DNA of 64,000 bases from Chamaea fasciata. Its lineage: Eukaryota; Chordata; Aves; Passeriformes; Sylviidae. The position numbers and the translations under genes were made by a program. Within the stretch, counting starts at the first letter, position 1. Each line of letters starts with the position of its first letter. The DNA lies in assembly GCA_029207755.1 (NCBI GenBank), contig JARCOQ010000076.1, positions 248,001 through 312,000 on the forward strand, read 5' to 3'. Below the pieces are notes generated by a model. That model did no database searches, was not told the DNA's origin, and saw only the letters and a program-made list of their open reading frames with translations. Of this stretch, positions 41,947 through 52,454 are shown piece by piece.

Positions 41947-44900
41947 TCACCTGTCCGTACTGGTTTGAACTGGGATCTCTCGACACTTGGTGGCCTCCAG
42001 GGAGCGGCTCAGGGTCAGAGCCCGGCGCTGGGGGATACTGGGAGTTACTGGTTTATACTGGTTTGTACTGGTTTGCACTGGGTTATACTGGTTTGTACTG
42101 GTCTGGGGGTTTTCCTTACTGGTTTGTACTGGGAGGGGGTTTAGGGGTCACTGGGATGAAGTGGGATGAACTGGGAAGGGATTTGGGGTGACTGGTTTGT
42201 ACTGGTTTATACTGGTTTGGGGTTTTTCTTTACTGGTTTGTACTGGTTTATACTGGGAGGGGGTTTGGGGGTTTTGGGGGATTTTTGGGGAGAATTTGGG
42301 GGATTTTGGGGCATCAAAAATCCCAATTTTTAGTCAGAATTTTTGGGTCATTTTTTGGGATTTTGGGGCTCGGAAATCCCGATTTTTAATGGGAATTTTT
42401 GGGGTCATTTTTGGGGCATTTTGGGTGAATTTTGGGGGATTTTGGGGCTCTAAAAGTTCCGATTTTTAGTGGGAATTTTGGGGTGATTTTTGGGGGATTC
42501 TGGGGCTTTAAAAATCTCAGTTTTGGAGGGGAATTTTGGAGTAAATTTTTGGGATTTTGGGTGGAAATTTTGGGGGTTTTGGGGCTTCAAAAATTCCAAT
42601 TTTTGGGTGAATTTTTGGGATATTTGGGGCTCTAAAAATCCCAATTTTTAGTGGGAATTTTGGGGTTTTTTGAGGGATTTTAGGTGGGAATGTTGGGGTG
42701 AATTTGGGGGATTTTGGGGCTTTAAAAATGTCAGTTTTCAGTGGAAGTTTTGGGGTCATTTTTGGGGGTTTTGGGTGGAAATTTTGGGGTGAATTTTTGG
42801 GATTTTTGGGGCTCTAAAAATTCCAATTTTTGGGGGGAATTCTGGGGTGATTTTTGGGATTTTGGGGGGAAATTTTGGGGTGACTTTTGGGGGTTTTGGA
42901 ACTTCAAAGATTCCAATTTTGGGGATCTTTGGGGCTCTAAAAATCCCAATTTTTACTGGGAGTTTTGGGGTAAATTTGGAGGGTTTTGGGGTGATTTTGG
43001 GGTTTTTTGGGACTCACCACCAGCTCTTGGTTCTCTTGGAGCCGCCGGAGCTGCCCTCGCCAGGGGGGGGAGGGGCGCCCGTCTGGAGGGGGGGAGGGGA
43101 GGGGAGGGGAGGGACAAAAATCCCCAAATTTTTCCCCTCAAAAATTCCCAAATTTCCTCCCCAGAGCATTCCCAAATTCTCCCCTCAAAATTCCCAAGTT
43201 TCCCTCCGAAAATTCCCTGATTTTCTTCCCCCAAAAATGTTCCCGCGTTTTTCCTTCAAATTTCCCAAATTTTGCACTCCCAAAATTCCCCAAATTTCTC
43301 CCCAAAATCCCCGAACTTTCCCCCCCAATTCCCAAATTTTCCCCCTGAAAATTCCCACATTTTTATCCCCAAAATTCCCACATTTTTATCCCCAAAATTC
43401 CCAAGTTTTCCTTCCTAAAATTCCCAAATTTCCCCCCAGAATTCCCACATTTTTATCCCCAAAATTCCCAAATTTTCCTTCCTAGAATTCCCAACTTTTC
43501 CCCCAGAATTCCCACATTTTATCCCCAAAATTCCCAAATTTTCCCCCAAAATTCCCACATTTTTATTCCCAAATTTTTATCCCCAAAATTCCCAAATTTT
43601 CCCTCTAGAATTCCCAAAATTTTCCGCCCAAAATTTCCTCCCCGAATTCCGGGTTTTTCCCTCCCAAGAATTCCCAAAATTTCCAACCCAAATTCCCAGA
43701 GTTTCCCCCCCACAAAAAATCCCAAATTTTTCTCACAAAATTCCCAAATTTCCTCTCCAAAATTCCCTATTTTTGCTCTCAAAATTCCCAATTTTCCCTC
43801 CCCAAATTCCCAAATTTTCCAGCTCCAAATCACCAAATTTTTATCCCTAAAATTCCCAAATTCCCGCCAGAAATTCCATCCTCGAATTCCTGATTTTGCC
43901 CTCCCCAAAATTTCTCAAAATTCCCAATTTTCCCTCCAAAGCTTCCCAAATTTTCCTGAAAATTTCTTAAATTTCCCCCCAAAAACCCCCAAATTTCCCC
44001 CCCAAATTTTTATCCCAAAACTCCCAAATTTTCCCTTCCCAAAAATTCCCATTTCCCCCCGCCCCAAATTTCCAAAATTTTCTCTCCAAAACCACCAAAC
44101 TTTGTCCCCAAAATTCCCAAATTTCACCTAAAATTCCGAATTTTCCCCCAAAATTCCCAAATTTTCCCCAAATCTCCCAAAATTCTCCAAAATTTCCCCA
44201 AAATTTCCGGTTTTTTACCCGAAAAGCTCCAGTCAGGGAGGTCCCGCAGGGGGCCGGGCCCGGAGAAACTCGGGGAGAGCCCAAAGCTGAGGGAAAAACC
44301 CCCAAATTTGGGAATTTTACCCCAAAATTCCAGCAGAAATCCCCTGGAATCCCAATGTTTGGGGAAGAAACCAAAAAAATTTGGGGAGAAAAAATCAAAA
44401 TTTGGGGGAAAAAATTCCCAAAATTTGGGGGAAAAAATGCCCAAAATTTTGTTAAAAATCTAAAAACTGGAGAAAAAAAAAAATCCCAAAATTTGGGGGA
44501 AAAAATTCCCAAAATTTGGTTAAAAATCTAAAAAACTGGGGAAAAAAATTCCCAAAATTTGGGGGAAAGATCCCAAAATTTGGGGGAAAAGATCCCGAAA
44601 TTTGGAAGAAAAAAATCCCAAAATTTGGGGGGAAAATCCCAAAATTTGGGGGAAAAAATCCCAAAATTTGGTTAAAAATCTAAAAAACTGGAGAAAAAAA
44701 TTCCCAAAATTTGGGGGAAAAAAAATCGCAAAATTTTGGTGAAAAAATTTCAAAATTTTTGGGAAAAAATCCCAAAATTTGGGGGAAAAAATCCCAAAAT
44801 TTGGAAGAAAAAATCCCAAAATTCGGGAATTTTAACCCAAAATTCCAGCCGGAATTCCCGCAGATCCATCCAGGATCCCAAAATTTGTTGGGCAAAAAAA

Positions 44901-45558
44901 AATCCCAAAAATTTGGGTAAAAATCACAGAATTTGGGGGAAAAAATCCGAAATTTACCCCAAAGTTTTCCAAAATTCCCCAATTTTTCCCCGATTCCACC
45001 CCAAATCCTGGGAAATCCCCAAAAAACTCCACGGAACACCCCAAAAATTTGGGAAAAACTCAGAAATTTTGGGACAAACTTCAAATTTGCTGGAAAAAAT
45101 CCCCAAATTTTGGGGAAAACCTCCAAATCCAGGGAAAACCGTCCCAAATCCCGGAAATTCCCCCAAAATTCGAGGGAAAAAAAAACCCCCAACAATTTCC
45201 CGCCAAATCCCCTCACGACGAAACCACGCCCCCTCCCTTAAAACCACGCCTCGATCCTGAGGCCACGCCCTCTTTCCCCCCCTCACCTCTCTCGCCATTC
45301 GCCAATCCGCTGCGGGGGGCGTGGCCAGGGCCGGGCAGCGCGCGCCTGCCGCTCCGCTGGGGGGGTGCCAAACGTCAATCACGCGCAAGCTACGCCCCTT
45401 CTTTCAAAACCCCGCCCAAATCGAGATTAAACCACGCTCAACCCCCTCAGACCACGCCCGCTCATTTGCATCTCATTAAATCAGCGCCTCCCGCCCCCCG
45501 AGACCCTCCTGGAGCTTTCCCGGGACGAACCGAGCCGGAGGACTCTGCGCGCCGCCAT
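41947..45558 (-). CDS. MRPL52: MRPL52, mitochondrial ribosomal protein, five exons
   Basis: Large-subunit mitoribosome protein. Minus-strand exons: exon 1 from ATG 45558 (approximate; a second in-frame ATG lies near 45626), 45356-45287, 44286-44219, 43082-43018, and 42027-41947 with TGA stop. Spliced exons 2-5 read GEWRES, FGLSPSFSGPGPLRDLPDW, SFSDGRPSPPWRGQLRR, LQENQELV, RRALTLSRSLEATK. This matches the vertebrate MRPL52 core (GPLTELPDW...DGRPAPP.KGQLRR). Exons 2-5 have GT/AG borders and exact phases. The N-terminus is Arg-rich and acid-poor, like a transit peptide. The C-terminus after the RR...LSQ region is short and its last codons resemble the CCAGT repeat. Introns are minisatellite. The joining of exon 1 to exon 2 is uncertain. 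Confidence 0.88.
42028..43017. repeat. MRPL52 intron 4 minisatellite, plus strand G-rich
   Basis: Starts with ctggtttgtactgg units (42040-42260), then ggggattttggggctctaaa-type units. It is the reverse complement of the family at 11.98-15.13 kb, with the best match over 42077-42350. Confidence 0.88.
43083..44218. repeat. MRPL52 intron 3 repeat, plus strand C-rich
   Basis: Degenerate aaaattcccaaatttcccc and acatttttatccccaaaatt units. Strand bias is opposite to introns 2 and 4. Confidence 0.85.
44287..45200. repeat. MRPL52 intron 2 repeat, plus strand G-rich
   Basis: Units of cccaaaatttgggggaaaa and ggttaaaaatctaaaaactgg. Two diverged copies of a longer block (aattccagc...aatcc) occur near 44320 and 44830. 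Confidence 0.82.
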
Positions 45559-45760
45559 CTTCGCCACGGTAGGAAGTGATGTCACCGCGCGCATGCGCAC
45601 GTCATCGAAACATCCGCTCGCCGCCATGTTGTACGGAATGACCGCGAAGCGCGGCGCCATTTCGCACCGGAAGTGCCATGACCCAACTTCCCCTTCGTGC
45701 GCCGCCGTCTTGTACGGAACGAGGCGGGAGCGGCGCCGGCGATTAAACGCCAGAAGAGAA
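45400..45760 (-). promoter_or_regulatory. MRPL52 promoter: NRF1, YY1, ETS and CRE-like sites
   Basis: CpG-rich. Contains gcgcgcatgcgcac (45587-45600), a strong NRF1 motif; accggaagtg (about 45667) for ETS/GABPA; gtgatgtcac and cacgtcat CRE-like sites; and gccgccat YY1-type sites at about 45551, 45621 and 45702. NRF1, GABPA and YY1 commonly control nuclear genes for mitochondrial proteins, which supports the MRPL52 call. Confidence 0.7.
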
Positions 45761-46061
45761 ATAAAATTAAATTAAATTTCAATAAATTTTCAGATCGCCT
45801 CTTTTTGTTGTTGTTGTTTTGCTGTCGCCGCGGGTTTTTTTTTTTTGTTTGTGGGAGTTTGAGGTGGTTTTGGGGAAAATTTTTCCCCTCAGGTTTTGCC
45901 GATTTGGGGATTTTTTTTCTTTTTAAAGCGATTTTTTTCCCCACAAAATTTCGTTTTTCCCTCTAAAATCCCCATTTTCCCCCTAAAATCTCCCTTTTTT
46001 CCCCAAAATCTCCATTTTCCCCCCAAATTTCCGTCTTATCCGGCAAAACCCCCCGCACCGC

Positions 46062-46860
46062 GCCGCCATCTTCTACGGCAACCGCGAGCGGCCAAACCAC
46101 CCCAAACCCGACAATTTTTCCCGTTTCCCAACCAAAATCTCCATTATTCTCTCTAAAATTTCTTTTTTTTTTTTTTTTAATCCCATTTTTTTTCCCCAAA
46201 TCTTCGTTTTCTCAGTTTTTGTACGGCAAAAAAACCCCGCGCGCCGCCATCTTGTACGGCAAGATCCTCAGGGCGCCGCCATTTTGCCGCCCGCTCCTCA
46301 CCCCTCACACCGCGCCGCCATTTTGTACGGCAACCCCCAGCGGTCAAACCACCCCAAAACTCCCTAAATTTTGCCGTTTTCCCCCCAAATTTAGAGTCGG
46401 AGATTTCCATTTTTATCTCTAAAATCCACTTTTTCCCCCAAATCCCCTTTTTTCCACCCAAATCTCCGTTTTCTCCATTTTGTACGGCACGATCCTCAAG
46501 ACGCCGCCATTCTGTCGCCCTCACGTCTCCCTCAAACAGCGCCGCCATTTTGTACGGCAACCCCCAGCGGCCAAACCGCCCCAAAACCTCCCGATTTTAT
46601 CCGTTTTTTCTCCAAATTTAGAATCGGAAAATCCAATTTTTATCTCTAAAATCCCCCTTTTTCCCCGAAATCCCCTTTTTTCCTCCCAAATCCCTGTTTT
46701 CTCTATTCTGTACGGCGAAATCTCCGAGCCGCCATTTTGTCGCCCTCACACCGCGCCGCCATTTTGTACGGCAAGCCCCGGAGGCCAAACCGCCCCAAAA
46801 CCTCCCGATTTTATCCGGTTTTTGCCCCAAAAAACGAGTCGGATATTTCCGTTTCTTAAT
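46062..46860. repeat. Tandem array of a YY1-type motif unit (four copies)
   Basis: Each unit carries GCCGCCATTTTGTACGGCAA followed by ccccnagcggccaaaccnccccaaaa and a tttttatctctaaaatcc spacer. Unit starts are 46062, 46314, 46541 and 46755 (spacing 252, 227, 214 bp). Extra gccgccat sites lie at 46243, 46275, 46503 and 46728. On the minus strand the motif reads caaaATGGCGGC, the same context as the MRPL52 start. Confidence 0.88.
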
Positions 46861-46886
46861 TCTTTTGAATTTTTCAGGATCCCCCC

Positions 46887-47177
46887 TCAGCCCAACGTGT
46901 CTTTCCAGGGTCTTTTCGGGGTGTCTGAGGGCGCGGCCGGAGCGGCCCCGGGGGAGCTCAGCGGGTTTGGAGCGAAGGTTTGCCGGAGAGGGCCTGATTA
47001 AACAAACAAAAAAACCCGAAATAAATAAAAATGTAAAAATATCATTCTGGGGAGGGATTCCCCCTCCCCCCAAATTTTTTGGGGTTTTTTTTGGGGGCGG
47101 TTTTTTTGGTCACCTTTGGTCGCCAGCTGCAGGTGGTTCCGGAGGCGCCAGCGGCGCTGATCGGCCTCGTGCATGGC
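46887..47177 (-). CDS. OXA1L: OXA1L, last two coding exons only
   Basis: Mitochondrial inner-membrane insertase of the YidC/Oxa1 family; this is the matrix-side C-terminal tail that binds the mitoribosome. Exon 47177-47114 reads AMHEADQRRWRLRNHLQLAT and ends in phase 1 before gtgacc. Exon 46993-46887 follows gtttgtttaatcag and reads GPLRQTFAPNPLSSPG, then Ala/Pro-rich, ending KRPWKDTLG and stop. Human OXA1L ends with a closely similar pattern (RNQLELAARGPLRQTF...PWHDTLG). Upstream exons with the transmembrane insertase core should lie above 47177 but the sequence there turns AT-rich and none was seen. OXA1L then MRPL52 on one strand keeps the human 14q11 gene order. Confidence 0.88.
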
Positions 47178-49861
47178 CTTGGCAAATGAGGAGACGGGGG
47201 AAGGAGGCAGCTCTTAGGGACAGAATTATTCCTTTTATCCTCTCTATGCCTGTTGAAGTACTGCCTTGCCTTAGGGGGATAACTCAAGCAAACACCTGTT
47301 GGATGCCATTGTGTTTTCAGGGATGATTTAGGGATGGCTGCCCATTTCTAGTGATCCTGTTCAGAAGTGGTTTAAAATGTACAGTAGTGTAGGCAGAAAG
47401 TCAAGCTAGAGCTGCTGTGACAGTGCTTCCATCATCTGTCAGCATCCTGAGTGTTGTGAGCTAAACCTGAAATTTGATTTGAACTGCCTGATATCTGCCA
47501 AGGGGCAGGATATCATTGCTGGAGAGAAATCCTCTCATCTTCCGCGACTCCATCCCCAGTCAGATGGAAGAACAGGTTGGTATCCAGAGGTGAATGGCAC
47601 TGGACCTTTACGGGGCACAGAAATCATCCATATCCCCATGCTTTTAAAGAAAAGGATTCTGAGCAGAGGGCCCTTGGACTCTGCGGCAGAAACTGTTTGG
47701 AAAAACTTGCTTTAATAATAAGATTCTGACTGAAGAGTTTTGCAGAGGATGGTTTGCTTATGGAAATGGTCAAGCGGTCGTTCTGGTATTTGGACACCAG
47801 GTTACAAAAAGAGGAAAACTACTGTATGGGTATACACGAAGTGAATGAAAAAGTAGATTAAAGGAAAAGTTCAGAAGCCAAAGCTGGAGAGAGGTTCAGA
47901 GTAACCCAAAATTGCCATCCAAGATCTTGGGGAGGAGAGTTGTAACCTTTCTGAGGTATTACTGTGCGTGTACTCCCTAACGAATACATTGGGTGTGTTA
48001 GACCAAACCAGACAATTAATTTTTAACACAGAAGGACTTTGAGGACAACTCTGACACCCAGAGGAAAGAAAAGGCTTAATGGAAAGTTTCCATCTTCGAA
48101 TCACTGCTAAAGTAGAAGTGCTGTTTTGTTAGTGGAAAATGTCAGTGAAATTTCAAATAATTGTGTATTCCTGAGAGGTGTCACTACAGTAAATCCCCTT
48201 TGTGGAATGGTTAAGTCACAATTGAAATTTGGTGCTGTGCAGTAGTCCATTGTTCTGGTACTTAAACTCTTTAGGGAACAGTCCCCATGAGGGCTAATGA
48301 TTTGCTGGTGGCCAAGAAATGTATTTTCTGTATGATCCAGGCGGAGAAGTAAAGGAAGAAATGCTGTGAAATGGACACATTTTTTGTACACCTGAAAAGA
48401 GACTTGTATGTGATATGCAGGCAGATATCAGCTTTAAATTCGATGTAGTCAATGTTAATGGTATTAACACAGAGATCTTTATCAGCAGAGGTGTATTCAG
48501 GCTTCTTCTATTTTCCTGTCCATTTGCTTCAGTGTAGCAGTGTGAGATGAAAGCCCAAGGCTTTGCAGACTGGCTCCTCATTTGTGCCCCTGTTTGAGGC
48601 AGGGAACAGGTAGACCTGAGAAACAGTGAGAATGCCAGCACAGGGGCTCCTGCTGCACGTGCTGATGCGTCCCTTGTGTGGGATGGAGAGTGCCCACTTG
48701 GTTTGAGGATTTGCTTCCAGGCATCTGATTTCTCTGAGATGGTGTCATTTTCTCTGTAAATGTGCCTCTGTGGCTGTAGCGGCCAACAGTTTAGTCTGAA
48801 CAGTATTCATCGGTTTGATTGTTTCCTGCTCCCTCTGACTTTGTGGTGCACAAGTCGACCTAAATGTCTCAATAATGAATTATTGCTGGGTAATTAATCA
48901 GCTTCCCCTGCTTTAGACAGTTGCCTCCTAGAACTTACCATAATTCACCTCCATCAGCCAAGACATACAGACATTAATTGCCTCATAATATTGTCAGGAA
49001 GATGTCAGGTAGTACTGACAGGGTGTGAGTGCGTCTCTTTGATCTAAGCAAATTTTGTTAGTGTTTTGCCTCTAATCTCATTCTACACATTTATCTTGCC
49101 GGTGCCACGAGCTGGACTGAGGACACATCATCAGGGTGCAGTCAGGAGCAATCTGTCCAAATGAACAGTGATTTCACATTTGCAGTGGGAAGTGAGTAAT
49201 TCCCCAGCAGGTAAGTCACAAAACCAGTTACTGACAGCTGGGACAGTGGAAATTCTCCTTGCAGTGGCCTTGTTTTAAGCACCAAGATGAAAATATAATG
49301 CATGCTTAGAAGGTGCAAACAATGTCTAGTCTCATTTCACTCAGTGACATTTGCTCAGCTTCATCTTGGAGCACTGGAGATATTTTAGTATTTCAAAGTG
49401 TATCAAACTATTTGCCCAGTATTTGGAAAAGCTACTCAGATGTAGTGGAAATGTTTCTATTTCAGACCCAAACCACTTTGATATTTGTTAATTTTATTAG
49501 TGTGTTGAAGTTCATTGACACTGGGAAAAGTGATCCTGTTTCTTCAATTGATAACACCACAGGAATTGCCTTTTTATTAATCTTTATTTGGATGCCTCCC
49601 TGTCCCTATGGAACAATGGGGCTGAAGATGCCGTGAGGTAGAACACTGGAAGGAAAAGGCCAGGCTAAATATTCCTTGAAATAAATAGGCCTCTTTCCCT
49701 TGACTTCAAAGGAAAAAAAAACCCAACCTAATTAAATACAATTGAGGGGAAGAGGAAAAAAATGAGAACCTTTGATTTGAACACACTTTGGAGCAGAGCA
49801 TGGAGAGATAGGAGAATGATCTCTGTGAGATGAATAAGTTGCCTCTCCTGCTGCATTTGTT

Positions 49862-49968
49862 TTGGGGTGGGTGAATCATTTCTTGAGGATTCTGTTTTTA
49901 AAAGTTGGATTTGACTTGGTTGATATTCCTTTCAGCATCTAGATTTTCTATTTTGGCTTGTATTTTTC
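49862..49968 (+). repeat. Dispersed direct repeat, copy A
   Basis: Shares aaaagttggatttgacttgg and ttgatattcctttcagcatc with 52347-52454 in the same orientation, with few mismatches over about 105 bp. Confidence 0.85.
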
Positions 49969-52346
49969 ATACAAGAACCATGTTGTTAGAGCAGATAGCT
50001 GGTCCTGCAGTAGAGGCAGATCTCATAAGGGTAGGAGGATAAGGAAATACACCGGAAAGGACAATATTGAAGATTTTATCAAGTTTGACCTCCCGGCAGT
50101 TGAAGCAAGTTGTCCTTCAAGGTCTTGTGGGAGCTGTTTCAAGTGAAGAGAGCACGAGTCACAAACACAGTGAAGTTCTCTGACTGATTCTAAACAGGGT
50201 AAAGAATTAGCCCCTTCACCATCACGCCTGGATTTTTACCTGGGGAGAATGTCTATGGAAAAAGATTGTGGCTGTTGTGAAGGAATAACGTCCAAGGCAG
50301 CCGAAAATCTGCATTGGCTGATGTGTTGTGTGTCCTCCCTCCTCCCAGTGTTTTCAGTCAGTGTGTCAGAGCCTTTCCTGGCATGTGAGACATTCCTTGA
50401 AGTGTTGAAATGGTTCCTTGGGACTCCCTCACTCTTGGCAAAAAAAGTAGGAGGAAGAAGGACAAAACTCACTCCCTCCACTTCCAAGGAGTGTATATTG
50501 TGTGTTGTATACTCCCTTGGGCTCTTTGCCACCTTTACTGAGGGTAAACTTGTAGGATTTGTTGCAAACTTATTCACAAGAAATGTTGTGTGTACCTATT
50601 AGAGTTTTAGAGTGAGTTAGGGATTTGGCAAAGGTGAATTGTTTAAGTTGAAAATAATTTTTGGGTGTAACAAATCAACCTCTGCATAGTACAGATAAAA
50701 ATACTTGCAAGAACCTTTCCCTTTTTCATTTATCATTATGCACACTGCTTCACTGGAAAAGGCCTCACAGGATGTGTTTGGAGAGGAGCCAGCTTTTCCA
50801 TTAAACAACAAGGAATATTTTACTTTTGAAAGAAAGAGACAAAAACATGCCATTTTTTTTAATGGCACGTTCTTAGTTATCAGATTAACAACATTTTTGG
50901 AGGGGTATTCAAGCAAGTATTAAGTGTAAAACATACAAATAAACGTACTCTGACTTTCAGCAATCCTTTAAGAACTAGAGACTTCTCTTAAAGCAGGATC
51001 CCTTTCCTTCTGGGTGGATCACCTTTAGGTATTCCTCCAAACAAGCTGCAGCTGTCCCATGTGACACTGGCAGGGGCAACTCTGGGCCGTGGCGCTTCCC
51101 CAGGAGTTTTTGGCGGCTGACTCTTGCTTAGGTAATTTAGTAATTGTGCTGCCACCTTCGGGATCCCCAAAAGGTCTGTCTCCCACATGCCTGCATGTTG
51201 CAAGACTCTATTTCATTTCCATATGTTCCTCTTTTCTGTGCACGATTGGTCTTTGGACAGATAAAGGAGGGGTTTTAGCACCTGTTGATGAATTAATTAA
51301 ATGGTGGATGTACTGATGTAATCTATACAAAATGATTCTGTTAGATACTTTGGAGACTTCTGTTTTGCTTGTGTGATCTTTACCATTTGAGGGAAACTTT
51401 CAAACTCCTGATGGGCCTTGAGTGATTTTTATTTCTTGGACAGACCGTGCTTCTCTTGTCTTTCTACTTGTTGTCCCCTTAATTTTAGCCCCTAGAGGGC
51501 TAAACTTTACAGTTTCACTAAATAAATCATAAATATTTCAGTTTATAAATAATATAGATGTTCATTGTATATTTTTATATAATTTAATTTTGTCCCCTAC
51601 AGGGCTAAAATTTGGAGGGTGAGTGCTGCTCTTCAGGAAAACCTGGTGATGGAACAAATGAGGTGCAGCTGGCATCAGTCAAGGTTTCAGTTAGACAGAG
51701 TGGAAACTCTGCAGTTGGACCAAGTGCCTTCATCAGAGCAGCCAGTTCCAGAGCTCCTTCACTGTGGCACCTTCGGGCTTGGTGGTAGGAGAACCTGACA
51801 CAGTGAGTGTAAAGCAACGACACCTGAGCTTGCAGAGTCTGTGGCTGAGTAAAATCTGGTCTAAGTTCTGTTGTTTTACAGAAGAAAAATGTTGTAGCTG
51901 ATCTGTCAAACACAGTAGACTCAAAGTGAGGGCCTGGCAGTGACTCTGTAAGAAGAAATGGTTTCTAAAACAGGGTAAAAAAGTGGGAGCTGGCTGCTGA
52001 AGATTGATAGCAGAGATTGTTTTTGGCTTGGTTGTCGCACTAGTGATTCCACGTAGTATGTTTGGATGCTTTTCAGTTTAGATTGCTATACGAGTATGGA
52101 GTTTGTCTTGCCCTCTCTTTGTTGGGCAGCTTTATGGCCATGATACTCAGTAAATGATGAGCTTTCTTTAGGTTGATTTATACTGTTGGCTGGGGATTAT
52201 TTGTGGGGTTTTTTTCTGCTTGAGGTCTCAACCATTAACAAACAAACGTGTGCTGGACTTCAGCTTTGTACATAAACCTCCAAAGTGGAAAAAGGCCTCT
52301 CATATTTCCTGTATTTCTGTTATAAAGTAGCTATAAGTGGTACAGT

Positions 52347-52454
52347 TTTGGGGGTGAGTGACTCACTTCTTGAGGATTTTATTTTTAAAAGTTGGATTTG
52401 ACTTGGTTGATATTCCTTTCAGCATCTAGATTTTCTATTTGGGCATGTATTTTC
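52347..52454 (+). repeat. Dispersed direct repeat, copy B
   Basis: Partner of copy A, about 2.48 kb away. Sequence outside the repeat differs. Confidence 0.85.

Noticed and set aside
46883..47001. A plus-strand terminal exon after gaatttttcag with a following aataaa
   Set aside because: The minus strand there is the OXA1L last exon, with matching phase and a family-specific ending; the plus-strand peptide matches nothing I know.
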